A DNA stretch of 64,000 bases from MTP4 sp052056915 (GTDB lineage: Archaea; Halobacteriota; Methanosarcinia; Methanosarcinales; Methanosarcinaceae), in assembly GCF_052056915.1 (NCBI RefSeq), contig NZ_CP195119.1, positions 1,550,001 to 1,614,000 of the forward strand. The letters run 5' to 3'. Below the pieces are notes generated by a model. It was not told where the DNA came from. It saw only the letters and a program-made list of their open reading frames with translations, and did no database searches. Shown here piece after piece: positions 8,432 through 16,869 of the stretch. How positions within the stretch are numbered: position 1 is the stretch's first letter; the number at the start of each line of letters is the position of its first letter. The translations under genes and the position numbers were made by a program.

Positions 8432-11053
8432 TTATTCTTTCCTGGCTTCGCCCTCAATTCTCCCAAGCAGGACCTTGAGGCTTTCTTCGAATTCCTTTCC
8501 TACGGGGATTCCGTTCCGGACCATGTACTCCAGCTGAGAAATCGCACTGTCAAGTTCCGGGAGGTTTTCCCCGGCATAACCCCGGAGGTCTTCCAGAGCC
8601 TTCAAAAGTTCGGGCTTCTCGTTGACACCTGCATAAAGAAGAGCAACCTTTGCGGTCTTTTCAACCATTTCACAGACAATCTTTTTGATCTCTTCCCGGC
8701 TCGTGCTTATTTTGAGGGTCTGTTTTGTCTTTACCAGGCTTTCTTTCATTTCTTCTTCTTCCCGGTCCAGCCTTTCGAGAGCGTCGAGAGCTGAAAGGAA
8801 TTCCGGGACTTCCTGGTACCTGTCCGCTTTTTCCTGGGCAAGCATCTTTTCAACGATACCTTCATAGCGGCCAAGGGAAGGGTCGATTCCGGAAATAGCT
8901 TCGGGCTTTACTTCTTTTGAAAGGATTTTTCCGAGAACGGCTCCCATCGAGCACCCGGAATAGGGAAGTTTTCCGGAAAGGAGCTCGTAAAAGATCATCC
9001 CGAGCTGGTAGATGTCCGTCCTCCGGTCAGGTTTCCCGTAAAGCGATTCATCGAGCTGTTCGGGAGCTGCGTAGAGGGGAGAATAGGCGTTGTGAGTGGT
9101 CAGGGAGTTTCTAGCCCCTATTTTCGCAAGCCCGAAGTCTGTGATCTTCGGGGCCAGGTCACTCTGGAGGAGCACGTTAAGGGGTTTTAAGTCGTGGTGG
9201 TAGATCCCCCTGGAATGGGCATGGGAAAGCCCTGCCGCAATCCCCCGGATAAGCTTCAAGGCTTCGGCGTCAGGCAGGGGTTTCGGGTACTTTTCAAGTT
9301 CCAGGACCGAAATGCCGCCTTTTTCCACTCCTTCGACATATTCCATCTCCAGGTAAGGCACGGGCAGGAGGTCGGACTTATACAGCCTTACGATGTTCGG
9401 ATGGTTCAGGTTGTACCAGGCAGCCACTTCTTTTATGAAAGAAGAGCTGGTCTTTTCGTCGATCCGCGGAATTTTCAGGGCCAAAATTTCGCCATCATCC
9501 TTCCTCTTTGCCTTAAAAACAGATGCAAAGCCGCCTTTTCCGAGCAGCTCAAGAGGCTCGTACTTTGAAAGAAGCGCAGCAGGGAAACCTTCAACGGTGG
9601 AAAGCACCCCGTCTCCTGACAGGGTTTCTTTCAATCCTACCTCCTCTTCTACAACACCCTCTTCCACGACACTTTGTGCCTGCCGTGCAGCACCCGAAGG
9701 CGCAGATGCAGGTTTGGAAGCCGCAACCGGAGGAACGGCATCAACTATCGGTGGAACAGGATCTTTTGCAGGAGGTGCCACATCAACCGGTGAATCCGCA
9801 TCAACCCGGGAGGAAGTATTCACTGAAGGCGCATCAGCATTAGAGGCGGAACCTGAAGGAGCTGAAAGATCTGAGGGACACGGAGAAACGGGAGGAACCG
9901 GAGGAACCGGAGTAGCCGGAGACATCGCAGCCTCTGCGTTCTTTTTTGACCGTCTCCGTTTACCTGAATGACCCGGATGCATAGTAGAATTTGCCCTCTT
10001 TTTAGATCTTCTCCGCTTCAGCAAAAACATCCCGCCCACAATAAAGAGCAGGACAAGGAACCCTCCCCCTTCCCCGGAAGAGTCGTCGGGGTTATCCAGA
10101 ACCACCTGGCCGGCAGAAGAACTCTGCACTCTATCGGAAGTTTCCCCGGCAAAGTTCAGCCTCTCTACAGGATGGTCCCAGAAAAGTTCCCTGGAAACCG
10201 CGTAACCCTGTACAAATTCATCATCGGGATAGTAAATCCAGAAAAGGTCTCCGGCCGGGTCATAGATCCAGACAATTCCGAGATCTCCTTCCCTTTGCCA
10301 GGCAACTTCTCTGGCTTCAGGCTCCCCGTAAACTCGCCACAGGTCTTCCCTGGATTCATAAACAGCCAGAATCCCGTTGTAAGGGGAATACATCAAAAAA
10401 AAGTCTCTTGCAGGAGCATAACTCCAGAAATAGCCCTCGTTTTCAGTCCTGTGCCAGACCAGACTGTCAACCAGTTCTTCATTTGTAAGGAAAGGCTCCG
10501 ATTCGGAAGAAAGTGAAGAATCCCCCCTCTCTTCTACAGTCCAATCCTCAGCCCAATCTTCAGCCAAATCCTCTCCCCAGTCATCAGATTCGACACCGAC
10601 AGCAGCCCCGCCATCAGAAAACATTTCCCCTGCCTCAATATAGTCCCATACAAGGTCCGGGTCAGGTTCATATGCCCAGTAAGCTGCATTGTAGGAGTCA
10701 TACAGAAAAATCTGCTCGGAACCGGAGTCGTAGGCATAAATTTCGTATTCGGTTGCCCCCTGAACCCAGAAAAGATCATAAGAACCCGATGGATCATAAT
10801 CCGGACTGTAACTTATTGAATATCCGGTAAGCCCTGAGATTTCCCCGTTATACACATCCAGTTTCCAGAAGACGTCGTCTAGCGGGTCATATACCCAGAA
10901 AACATCGTTTATCCCGTCGTACATCCCGTAGATGTCATTGGTGGGTTCATAGACCCAGGGATTCTCATCACCGGACCCGGCTGCCGCGCACTGTACCATG
11001 CAGCCGAGCAGGACCAGAAGTAAGAACAGTTGAAGGGGGGGTTTTCTAGTCAT
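8432..11053 (-). CDS. Transmembrane Ser/Thr protein kinase with aromatic-repeat ectodomain
   Basis: 873 aa from ATG 11053 (an upstream TTG adds three residues). It has a signal peptide or lipobox (LLGC, Cys18), an ectodomain of about 300 residues made of W/F-x-Y-D/E-P-type repeats, and a TM segment at about 331-345 followed by RRRSKK. A Pro/Ala/Ser-rich linker then leads to a Hanks-type kinase at about 498-757. Key residues are GKGGFASVF, Lys527 in LALKI, Asp621 in HHDLKPLN, DFG 639-641 and AAPEQ. The position before the catalytic Asp is His, so it is a non-RD kinase, probably not controlled by activation-loop phosphorylation. Residues 795-868 form a helical domain also found at the end of the TPR protein upstream. 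Last gene of a leftward cluster; likely phosphorylates cytoplasmic cluster proteins (inference). Confidence 0.85.
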   Translation of the reverse strand: MTRKPPLQLFLLLVLLGCMVQCAAAGSGDENPWVYEPTNDIYGMYDGINDVFWVYDPLDDVFWKLDVYNGEISGLTGYSISYSPDYDPSGSYDLFWVQGATEYEIYAYDSGSEQIFLYDSYNAAYWAYEPDPDLVWDYIEAGEMFSDGGAAVGVESDDWGEDLAEDWAEDWTVEERGDSSLSSESEPFLTNEELVDSLVWHRTENEGYFWSYAPARDFFLMYSPYNGILAVYESREDLWRVYGEPEAREVAWQREGDLGIVWIYDPAGDLFWIYYPDDEFVQGYAVSRELFWDHPVERLNFAGETSDRVQSSSAGQVVLDNPDDSSGEGGGFLVLLFIVGGMFLLKRRRSKKRANSTMHPGHSGKRRRSKKNAEAAMSPATPVPPVPPVSPCPSDLSAPSGSASNADAPSVNTSSRVDADSPVDVAPPAKDPVPPIVDAVPPVAASKPASAPSGAARQAQSVVEEGVVEEEVGLKETLSGDGVLSTVEGFPAALLSKYEPLELLGKGGFASVFKAKRKDDGEILALKIPRIDEKTSSSFIKEVAAWYNLNHPNIVRLYKSDLLPVPYLEMEYVEGVEKGGISVLELEKYPKPLPDAEALKLIRGIAAGLSHAHSRGIYHHDLKPLNVLLQSDLAPKITDFGLAKIGARNSLTTHNAYSPLYAAPEQLDESLYGKPDRRTDIYQLGMIFYELLSGKLPYSGCSMGAVLGKILSKEVKPEAISGIDPSLGRYEGIVEKMLAQEKADRYQEVPEFLSALDALERLDREEEEMKESLVKTKQTLKISTSREEIKKIVCEMVEKTAKVALLYAGVNEKPELLKALEDLRGYAGENLPELDSAISQLEYMVRNGIPVGKEFEESLKVLLGRIEGEARKE

Positions 11054-11144
11054 AGGAATCAACCACGAACGTTATTGTAAATTATATAAGGAAACAATAT
11101 TAATATTTTTGTAAAAAATTCTTTTATTTCCTTGTAGAGTTCGC

Positions 11145-12104
11145 TTACTCCCCAGTCCCCCTTTCAATTTTCTTAAGCAGAACCTCCAACCCTTCTACAA
11201 AATTATCCCCAATAGAAACATCATGCTTCAGCATGTACTCTAATTGAGACACGGAACTTTCAAGTTCATCATGTTTCCCCATATAGTCCTTTAACTCTTC
11301 TAGCTTATTGAGTACTTCAGGCCTATCATTCATTTCTGCATAAAGTAGAGTTAAACTTACCAGATTTTTAACAAAACACCGGTTAAGCACCTCATTCTTT
11401 ATTTTAACATCATGATGAGAACTCAAGCGTTCATTTAAACAATCCTCTGCATATTTTTTACCCTTATTTGCTTCATCAAATTCAGGATTTAATCTCAACA
11501 CATTCCCATAACAGATTATTGCGTCATCATACCTTTCAAGTTTACAGAGGGAATTTCCCTTACCTAACCACGAATAAAGAAAGATAGGATAGATGCCAAT
11601 AGCCACATCAAAAGAGTTTATTGCTTCTTCATAAAAACCAAGTTCATAAAGCGCAAAACCTTTACCGTTCCAGGGGTATGAAAGGTCTTCCTTTAGTTTG
11701 CTTGCTTTGCTATAACATTTGATAGCATCTTTATATTGTCCAAGAGCCCGAAGTGCATCCCCTTTCCCATTCCAGGCATAAGCGTTGCCAGGGAAAAAGG
11801 AAATAGATTTGTCATAGCATTTCATAGCTTCCGAGTTTCGCATCAATCTCCTGAGCGCATTTCCTTTCCCAACCCAAGCTCTGGCAAAATTATACTTTAT
11901 TCGGAGTGCATTTTCATAGCACTCCAACGCTTCATCAAAACGACCAAGCTTATACAGCACATTTCCCTTGCTATTCCACGCATAAGCATAATTCGGAGCC
12001 GTTTTTAAAGCTCTTTCAAAGCAATACAATTTTTCATCGGAACTGGGAGCTTTCTTTCCTCGCTCAAACCATTTTTTAGCGGCTACACTTTTATCATACC
12101 TCAC
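11145..12104 (-). CDS. TPR protein with the same C-terminal domain as the kinase
   Basis: 319 aa, GTG start. Six or more tetratricopeptide repeats run from about residue 8 to 220, with the pattern AWNSKGNVLYKLGRFDEAL and AWNGKGDALRALGQYKDAI. The last about 75 residues (SLTLLYAEMNDRPEVLNKL, SSVSQLEYMLKHD, GLEVLLKKIE) align with the C-terminus of the neighbouring kinase. TPR arrays bind proteins, so this may be an adaptor. The gene lies 24 bp after the coiled-coil gene and 91 bp before the kinase gene, all on the minus strand. Codon use here is more AT-rich than in the neighbours, perhaps a different history. Confidence 0.85.
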   Translation of the reverse strand: MRYDKSVAAKKWFERGKKAPSSDEKLYCFERALKTAPNYAYAWNSKGNVLYKLGRFDEALECYENALRIKYNFARAWVGKGNALRRLMRNSEAMKCYDKSISFFPGNAYAWNGKGDALRALGQYKDAIKCYSKASKLKEDLSYPWNGKGFALYELGFYEEAINSFDVAIGIYPIFLYSWLGKGNSLCKLERYDDAIICYGNVLRLNPEFDEANKGKKYAEDCLNERLSSHHDVKIKNEVLNRCFVKNLVSLTLLYAEMNDRPEVLNKLEELKDYMGKHDELESSVSQLEYMLKHDVSIGDNFVEGLEVLLKKIERGTGE

Positions 12105-12127
12105 CCTGCCAACCCCCGGAAAGAATT

Positions 12128-13957
12128 TTAAGCCCCTTCCCGCATCAGAACGAGCCCCACATCCTCAACAAACTGGATCTTCAAGCCCCCCTCATCAGCA
12201 TAATCATAAAACAGAGACTTCAGGGCAGGGGTGTTCCCGAAGCTTTTCATGAGGTCGCCAAAGACCACGTAATCTTTTACGAGAAGGCCGTCTTCTATCG
12301 CTTTCCGGACCTCAAGATTCAATTTTTCGCTCTTTTCGGTTTCGGTTTCCATCTCACAGATTCCTGCAAACTCCTTTGCGAGGGTGTCGTGAGGGTTGTA
12401 GAGCTGCTTTCCGGTTTCAAGGTCAAGGAGGCAGACGGAGAGGTATTTTGAAAGGAAGTTCCGGTGGAAGTCATCACTGCTGATGTAGCTGCTTATGGTA
12501 TCTTCAAAACCGGTAGGAGAGGCAAGACAGAGGAGAGCGGATTCTCCTTTTTCCCGGGCTTCATCCCTGGCGTCCACAAGGTAGGCATTGACGTCTTTGA
12601 GTTCCAGGGGGTCGGTGTCGTAGCCAGACTCCGCATAGCGCTCCACACGGGCGGAGAAGAGAGCTTTGAGGGCGTACCTCTGCTTTTTCCCGAGGAGCTT
12701 CTTTTCCACGAAAGAAGCAAGAAGGGCTCGGTTTTCCGGAAGGTTTTTCAGGTCCCGCTCGGAGAGCCCGAAGCTTTCGGCAAAGCTGGAAGTGTCAACC
12801 TGCTTAATTTCCCTGGAGGAGTCCACTTTGTAGTTTTTACCGCCGAGGGTTACCGAGTTTCCGAGTTTGTGCTCGACCCTGCCAATGAAATTCAACTCGT
12901 ACTGCTTGACTTCTTCAAGTTTGACGTACCTGCTGCCCTTTCCTTCCATCAGGGCTTTTTCTTCCGAAAGCCGCCTGAACTTTTCTTCAACCTTTGCCTT
13001 ATCGGCAGCCATTTCACTGGCCTGCTTTTCCGCCAGCCCTTTTTCAGCAGCAAGGGCCTGGATCTGTTCTTCAACCTTTGCTTTTTCGGACTCGAGGGCT
13101 TTTATCTGTTCTTCACTTCCCGACCTTTCAGCCTGCATCTCCCTGAGCCTGGATTCTGCGGCTTCCCTTTCGGATGCAAGGCCCCGGATCTGCTCGCTTG
13201 CCCGGGCTTTTTCAGCTTCAGCCTGCCTGAGGCTTTCTTCTGCGAGGGCTTTTTCCGTTCCCAGCTTTGCAAGCTCAGCCTCGGCAAGTTCCCTTTCCGC
13301 CTCAGCCCTTTCTTTTTCCGCCCCGATTTCTTTCGTGCTTGCCTCGACTTTTGCGTCGGTTGCAGATTCCCAGGATTTGATCAGGGACTTGAGCCAGTCC
13401 AGTTCCAGGACCGAGGAGCTGACTGCCGTGTTAAGCTTTTCCTTGTAGCCGTCCCATTTTTTCTTCAGGTAATAGCGCAGAGTGAGCCTGAGGGAAGGGT
13501 CATCGAGCTGTTCGCCCACCCAGGAGTCCATGGAAACGTAGTAGTCCCTGAGAAGCTCGAGTACCTTATCGTCTTTCTGGATGAGTTTTTTCCTTATATC
13601 GTCTGCAGAGAGGATTTCAAAGAGGTTGTAGCGCTCAATTCTCCGGTAAAGTTCGACTTCTTCGGCACTGAAGATGTTTGCGGCTCCGAAAAATTCCCCG
13701 TTTTCCCTGAAACTTGCCGCAAGCACCAGGAGCGAGCCGTCGAAAAGAGAACAGAAGTGCTGGTCCAGGTCTTTCAGGAAGGTCCCGCATTCTTCATCCA
13801 GGTAGCTGTCGTAATTCATCCGGATTTTGTTCCAGAGATCGACTCTTCGCTCAAAGGCATCGTGCTTTACGGGCATCCCTACTTTCAGCACCCTTTTTGC
13901 GGGTTTCAGAAGTTTTTCAACACATTCGATATTTCCCTCTGCAAACAATGTACTCAC
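12128..13957 (-). CDS. Long coiled-coil protein of unknown function
   Basis: 609 aa, GTG start. Residues 1-195 are a helical N-terminal domain (SYLDEECGTFLKDLDQHF). Residues about 200-340 form a continuous heptad coiled coil rich in Ala, Glu and Lys. Residues about 345-609 form a globular domain (GRVEHKLGNSVTLGGKNYKV, LSKYLSVCLLDLETGKQ). No signal peptide or TM segment, so it is cytoplasmic. I recognise no family. The arrangement with a TPR protein and a membrane kinase downstream, and a promoter matching that of the ESCRT-like cluster, suggests a structural or scaffold role. Confidence 0.8.
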   Translation of the reverse strand: MSTLFAEGNIECVEKLLKPAKRVLKVGMPVKHDAFERRVDLWNKIRMNYDSYLDEECGTFLKDLDQHFCSLFDGSLLVLAASFRENGEFFGAANIFSAEEVELYRRIERYNLFEILSADDIRKKLIQKDDKVLELLRDYYVSMDSWVGEQLDDPSLRLTLRYYLKKKWDGYKEKLNTAVSSSVLELDWLKSLIKSWESATDAKVEASTKEIGAEKERAEAERELAEAELAKLGTEKALAEESLRQAEAEKARASEQIRGLASEREAAESRLREMQAERSGSEEQIKALESEKAKVEEQIQALAAEKGLAEKQASEMAADKAKVEEKFRRLSEEKALMEGKGSRYVKLEEVKQYELNFIGRVEHKLGNSVTLGGKNYKVDSSREIKQVDTSSFAESFGLSERDLKNLPENRALLASFVEKKLLGKKQRYALKALFSARVERYAESGYDTDPLELKDVNAYLVDARDEAREKGESALLCLASPTGFEDTISSYISSDDFHRNFLSKYLSVCLLDLETGKQLYNPHDTLAKEFAGICEMETETEKSEKLNLEVRKAIEDGLLVKDYVVFGDLMKSFGNTPALKSLFYDYADEGGLKIQFVEDVGLVLMREGA

Positions 13958-14148
13958 CCTACCGTTTAAGAAATATACTCATCTTCCCTGCTGATATTCT
14001 TAAATTATTTTCAGAATATTCCCAAATTATATTCAATATATTCTTAAATTATTTTCAGTACTTTTTATATTCAGTACTTTGTTATTTATATTACTTTTAT
14101 TTTCAGTGCTATTTTGCATAAATGGTCTTCTGAATTCATTTACCTTAG
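13958..14148. other. AT-rich spacer with short direct repeats
   Basis: The 191-bp gap between the coiled-coil gene and the 177-aa gene contains two copies of TTCTTAAATTATTTTCAG (about 13998-14015 and 14041-14058) and several TATTCAGTACTTT-like copies to about 14110. It may hold a second promoter or a terminator for the leftward cluster. Confidence 0.4.
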
Positions 14149-14682
14149 TTATCCAAGGAAAATTCTCATTTCCTCATCAAGCCTATCGGCAATAAAATCA
14201 ACAACGTTTCCATATCCTTCGACGCTGATTACAAAGCGGAGAGCCCTTTCTTCCCCCTCATCCCCACCGGCACACCCGATCCAGCGGATCTCAAGTTCTG
14301 CCTGCCCTTTTTTTGTGTAAGCGGTGTAGTAACTGGCATTCTCAGTGGAATACTCAAAACTGGCCCCGAGCTTGCTCATAAGATAATTCAAAAAGCTCTG
14401 GATAGCTTCAAACCTCTCAGGGCTCTCATAAACAAGTTTTCGGCTCTGTTTTTCAACGGAAGGCTCATACGGCTCAATCCGAAAAATCTCCACCTTTCCG
14501 GCATCAATATCGAGCCTTGAATAGAGGTCTTCAATGAACTCATCCACGTCGGGGCCTTTGAAGAGCAGCACGGCGCCCCTGGGCTTTTTTACCTTTGCCC
14601 TATCACTCCACCGCTCGATAGTATAATCAATCCGTTTGCGTTCGGCGTCCGAACCGTAATCAATGGTAAACAGATATTCCAT
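14149..14682 (-). CDS. Conserved-looking protein of unknown function, first gene of leftward cluster
   Basis: 177 aa, ATG start, no signal peptide or TM segment. It mixes alpha and beta predicted structure, with MEYLFTIDYGSDAERKRIDY at the N-terminus, a central RGAVLLFKGPDVDEFIEDL stretch and VVDFIADRLDEEMRIF at the end. I recognise no family. It is the gene nearest the leftward promoter that mirrors the one driving the ESCRT-like genes, so it probably belongs to the same functional set. The coiled-coil gene follows after 191 bp. Confidence 0.7.
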   Translation of the reverse strand: MEYLFTIDYGSDAERKRIDYTIERWSDRAKVKKPRGAVLLFKGPDVDEFIEDLYSRLDIDAGKVEIFRIEPYEPSVEKQSRKLVYESPERFEAIQSFLNYLMSKLGASFEYSTENASYYTAYTKKGQAELEIRWIGCAGGDEGEERALRFVISVEGYGNVVDFIADRLDEEMRIFLG

Positions 14683-14704
14683 CTTTAAAGAGTAGGGAGA
14701 TCGC

Positions 14705-14733
14705 CCTATATAAATATATCTCCATTTTGGATA
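14705..14733 (-). promoter_or_regulatory. Leftward promoter with TCCA-N3-TGGA operator
   Basis: Read on the minus strand, a palindrome TCCAAAATGGA (14721-14731) is followed by GATATATTTATATAG. TTTATATA is a good archaeal TATA box about 25 nt before the expected start site. The same order and spacing occurs in the rightward promoter at 14790-14814. Confidence 0.65.
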
Positions 14734-14789
14734 TATTAAGTTTTCAGGAAATTTGTTAAAATTAAGAATATAGGAAATAAAGATTTATT

Positions 14790-14814
14790 CTCCATATTGG
14801 AGGAAAATTTATAT
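14790..14814 (+). promoter_or_regulatory. Rightward promoter with CTCCA-N3-TGGAG operator
   Basis: A perfect palindrome CTCCATATTGGAG (14790-14802) is followed by GAAAATTTATATAG with the TATA box at about 14806-14813. It matches the leftward module almost base for base over about 27 bp. The transcript would have a leader of about 230 nt before the first rightward gene. Confidence 0.65.
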
Positions 14815-14944
14815 AGCAAGCACTCGCTAATAATCTATCAAGACTTAAAGTCATGAAAAATAAGCAACTGAACTCAGGAAGAGAGCAAAATATACCAAAA
14901 ACAACTTGAAAAAAATAAAATATAACAACTAAAACAATCAAATA

Positions 14945-15052
14945 TACATTAGAAATTAAACTTGAAAATAACATTAAAAATTAAACTGGAAAATAATATT
15001 AGAACTTAAACTTGAAAGTAGACATTACAAATTAAACTTGAAATCAGGCCAG
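14945..15052 (+). repeat. Four degenerate AAATTAAACTTGAAA direct repeats in leader
   Basis: Copies of a unit close to AAATTAAACTTGAAAATAAC occur about every 25-35 bp in the leader before the first ESCRT-like gene. They lie downstream of the TATA box and would be transcribed. Confidence 0.5.
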
Positions 15053-15075
15053 AAATAACTCCGCAGGTGATGAGC

Positions 15076-15687
15076 ATGGGAATCAAGGACATAATGGACT
15101 CGTTTAAGAAGAACCCGGTTGACAAACTGAACACAAGGGACCTCCAGGAAGAGGAGATCCGCCTGAAGAACCGCATGGAAAGGATCAGGAAAGACATCAA
15201 TAAGATCGAGAAGGACAAGAAGCAGAAGTTCCAGGAGGGAGTCGGGGCAGACATGATGAAAAAAAAGATGCTTGCCCAGGAAATCAAGCAACTCGACACC
15301 GAAGCCCGGCTTAAGCTCAAGAACTTCACGACAATCAACAAGCAGTACATGTTCGTTTCCAACCTGACCGTGGTCAAGAAGTACGAACAGGACCTCAAGA
15401 AAAACAAGATATGGGACAAGATAGGGGAAATCGGCTCTGAGAACTTTGAAAGTGCCCTCATCAACACCAGCCTTGTTGGAAAAGACTTCGATGAAGTCCT
15501 GAACGACCTGAACAGGGTCTTTGAGATGGACATCACAGACTTCGAAGCAGGGGAAGACGAAGCCGAGTCCCAGCTCCTTGATGCCTGGAGCAGTGTTGAG
15601 ACCGGGGCAATGGACGTGGATGAGGTCGAGCAGACCATCTCCCTTGAAAAGAGCCTTGAAAAAGACAGGGAAGAAACCGAGTTTTGA
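15076..15687 (+). CDS. ESCRT-III/Snf7-like candidate, paralog 1
   Basis: 203 aa from ATG 15076, with AGGTGA at 15065-15070 as ribosome binding site; in-frame GTG 15067 and ATG 15070 overlap that site. It begins MGIKDIMDSFKK, a likely amphipathic membrane-binding helix. Two long basic helices follow (about 20-55 and 58-105), then shorter helices, and the last 60 residues are acidic. That basic-to-acidic order with an N-terminal membrane helix is the ESCRT-III layout. It aligns with the next protein (shared VSN, DL, WDK and DE positions at about 94-140). The Vps4-like ATPase lies in the same cluster. The assignment is inference from layout and context; an unrelated coiled-coil family remains possible. 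Confidence 0.6.
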   Translation: MGIKDIMDSFKKNPVDKLNTRDLQEEEIRLKNRMERIRKDINKIEKDKKQKFQEGVGADMMKKKMLAQEIKQLDTEARLKLKNFTTINKQYMFVSNLTVVKKYEQDLKKNKIWDKIGEIGSENFESALINTSLVGKDFDEVLNDLNRVFEMDITDFEAGEDEAESQLLDAWSSVETGAMDVDEVEQTISLEKSLEKDREETEF

Positions 15688-15773
15688 ACGGGCTGATGTC
15701 TGCAAGATCAGAAGCAGAACATCAAAATAGGCAGAACACCGCAAGAGCCTAAAAAACCAGAGAGAGGGAAAGG

Positions 15774-16373
15774 ATGGGCATCTTTTCAAAACTGTTCGGA
15801 AGCAAGGACCCGATTGACTCCATGAAGACCGAAGAACTCCGGGTTATGGAGATCAAACTGAACCGCAAGATCGAAGACCTCCAGGCTGAAGTCAGGGCAA
15901 CGGAAAGTGAGGTAGCTAAACTTTTCGAAAAAGCAAAAGCCGCCAAATCAAAAAGTGAAGAACTCACCCTGGCCCGCAGGATCAAGACCGTTTCCCAGAG
16001 AAAGGAGATGAAAATCGCCGCCCAGGCAAAACTCGACAAGGAACTCCGGGCCGTCTCCAACATGCTGATCCTCAAGGAGCACCAGGCCGACCTCCAGGCA
16101 ACCGGGGTCTGGGACAAGGTCAAAAAGCTCGAGCCCGAAAAGCTTGAGAACTGGCTTGTCAACCAGAACCTGGAAGCTCAGGACCGGGACGAGATAGTCT
16201 CTTCCATCATTGACATGACCTCCACGGCAATGCTGACCGGGGTAGAGCAGGAAGATGACCTGGACGACATCTTGAGCGCAATCCACGCTGTTAAAGAAGG
16301 GGACCTTGACCCTGAAGAGGCAGAAGAAGTCGTGAATGAGAATAAGGAGTACAGGCCACGGGACCTGGAGTAA
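15774..16373 (+). CDS. ESCRT-III/Snf7-like candidate, paralog 2
   Basis: 199 aa. The N-terminus MGIFSKLFGSKDP closely resembles the membrane-inserting start of eukaryotic Snf7/CHMP4 proteins (MSVFGKLFG in human CHMP4B, from memory). Long basic helices at about 18-60 and 62-108 are followed by an acidic C-terminal third (EQEDDLDDILSAIHAVKEGD) that could bind an MIT domain. Paralog of the protein encoded 86 bp upstream. GGAAAGG precedes the ATG. In ESCRT systems such proteins polymerise on membranes and are taken apart by Vps4, and a Vps4-like ATPase is encoded about 500 bp downstream. Function here is inferred. Confidence 0.6.
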   Translation: MGIFSKLFGSKDPIDSMKTEELRVMEIKLNRKIEDLQAEVRATESEVAKLFEKAKAAKSKSEELTLARRIKTVSQRKEMKIAAQAKLDKELRAVSNMLILKEHQADLQATGVWDKVKKLEPEKLENWLVNQNLEAQDRDEIVSSIIDMTSTAMLTGVEQEDDLDDILSAIHAVKEGDLDPEEAEEVVNENKEYRPRDLE

Positions 16374-16428
16374 ATCCGGCATACAAATCAATATAAACCC
16401 CGTGTAAAAAACTTCGGGAGGCAGAGCT

Positions 16429-16740
16429 TTGGGACTGAAAGGATTCTTTGAACAAATATTTACGAAAAAAATAGACGGGAAAAACTCCCAGGACTGGTTC
16501 GAGCAGGGCGCAAAGGAAAAAGACCCTGCAAAAAAGGTTGAGTGCTTCGGCAATGTGGTAAAGCTGAAGCCGAATTTTGCAGGCGCCTTGAACCTTCTGG
16601 GAAATGCCCACGCCGAACTGGGAGAGTATAAAAAGGCAATGAAATGCTATGAAGAAGCCCTTTCAATCCGGCCCTCGTACAGGGAAGCCCTGTACAATAA
16701 AGAAAATCTTGAGAAAAAGATGAAAGAACACGGAGTATAA
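16429..16740 (+). CDS. Short TPR protein with amphipathic N-terminus
   Basis: 103 aa, TTG start at 16429 with GGGAGG ending 7 nt upstream. Residues 1-18 (MGLKGFFEQIFTKKIDGK) form a likely amphipathic membrane-associating helix. About two TPR units follow (DWFEQGAKEKDPAKKVECF and ALNLLGNAHAELGEYKKAM). It is a paralog of the 108-aa protein at 19701-20027, which starts MGFLDKLLKKKIEGK. It sits between the Snf7-like pair and the AAA ATPase, gaps 55 and 129 bp. A role in recruiting partners to the membrane is inferred. Confidence 0.75.
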   Translation: MGLKGFFEQIFTKKIDGKNSQDWFEQGAKEKDPAKKVECFGNVVKLKPNFAGALNLLGNAHAELGEYKKAMKCYEEALSIRPSYREALYNKENLEKKMKEHGV

Positions 16741-16869
16741 GCCGGGAAAGGAAAATGAAAGCCCGGAAAATACATTCCGGAATACGGTAGCCGGGAAAAA
16801 ATAAGAAAATATCGGAAAAGAGCCGGAAAAAGCTTCAAACAACGAACTCAGCCGCCATGAGGTGCACAA

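Noticed and set aside
12464..13969. Long plus-strand ORF (501 codons) opposite the coiled-coil gene
   Set aside because: It is antisense to a gene with clear heptads, is Phe-rich from complementing Glu/Lys codons, and has no domain.
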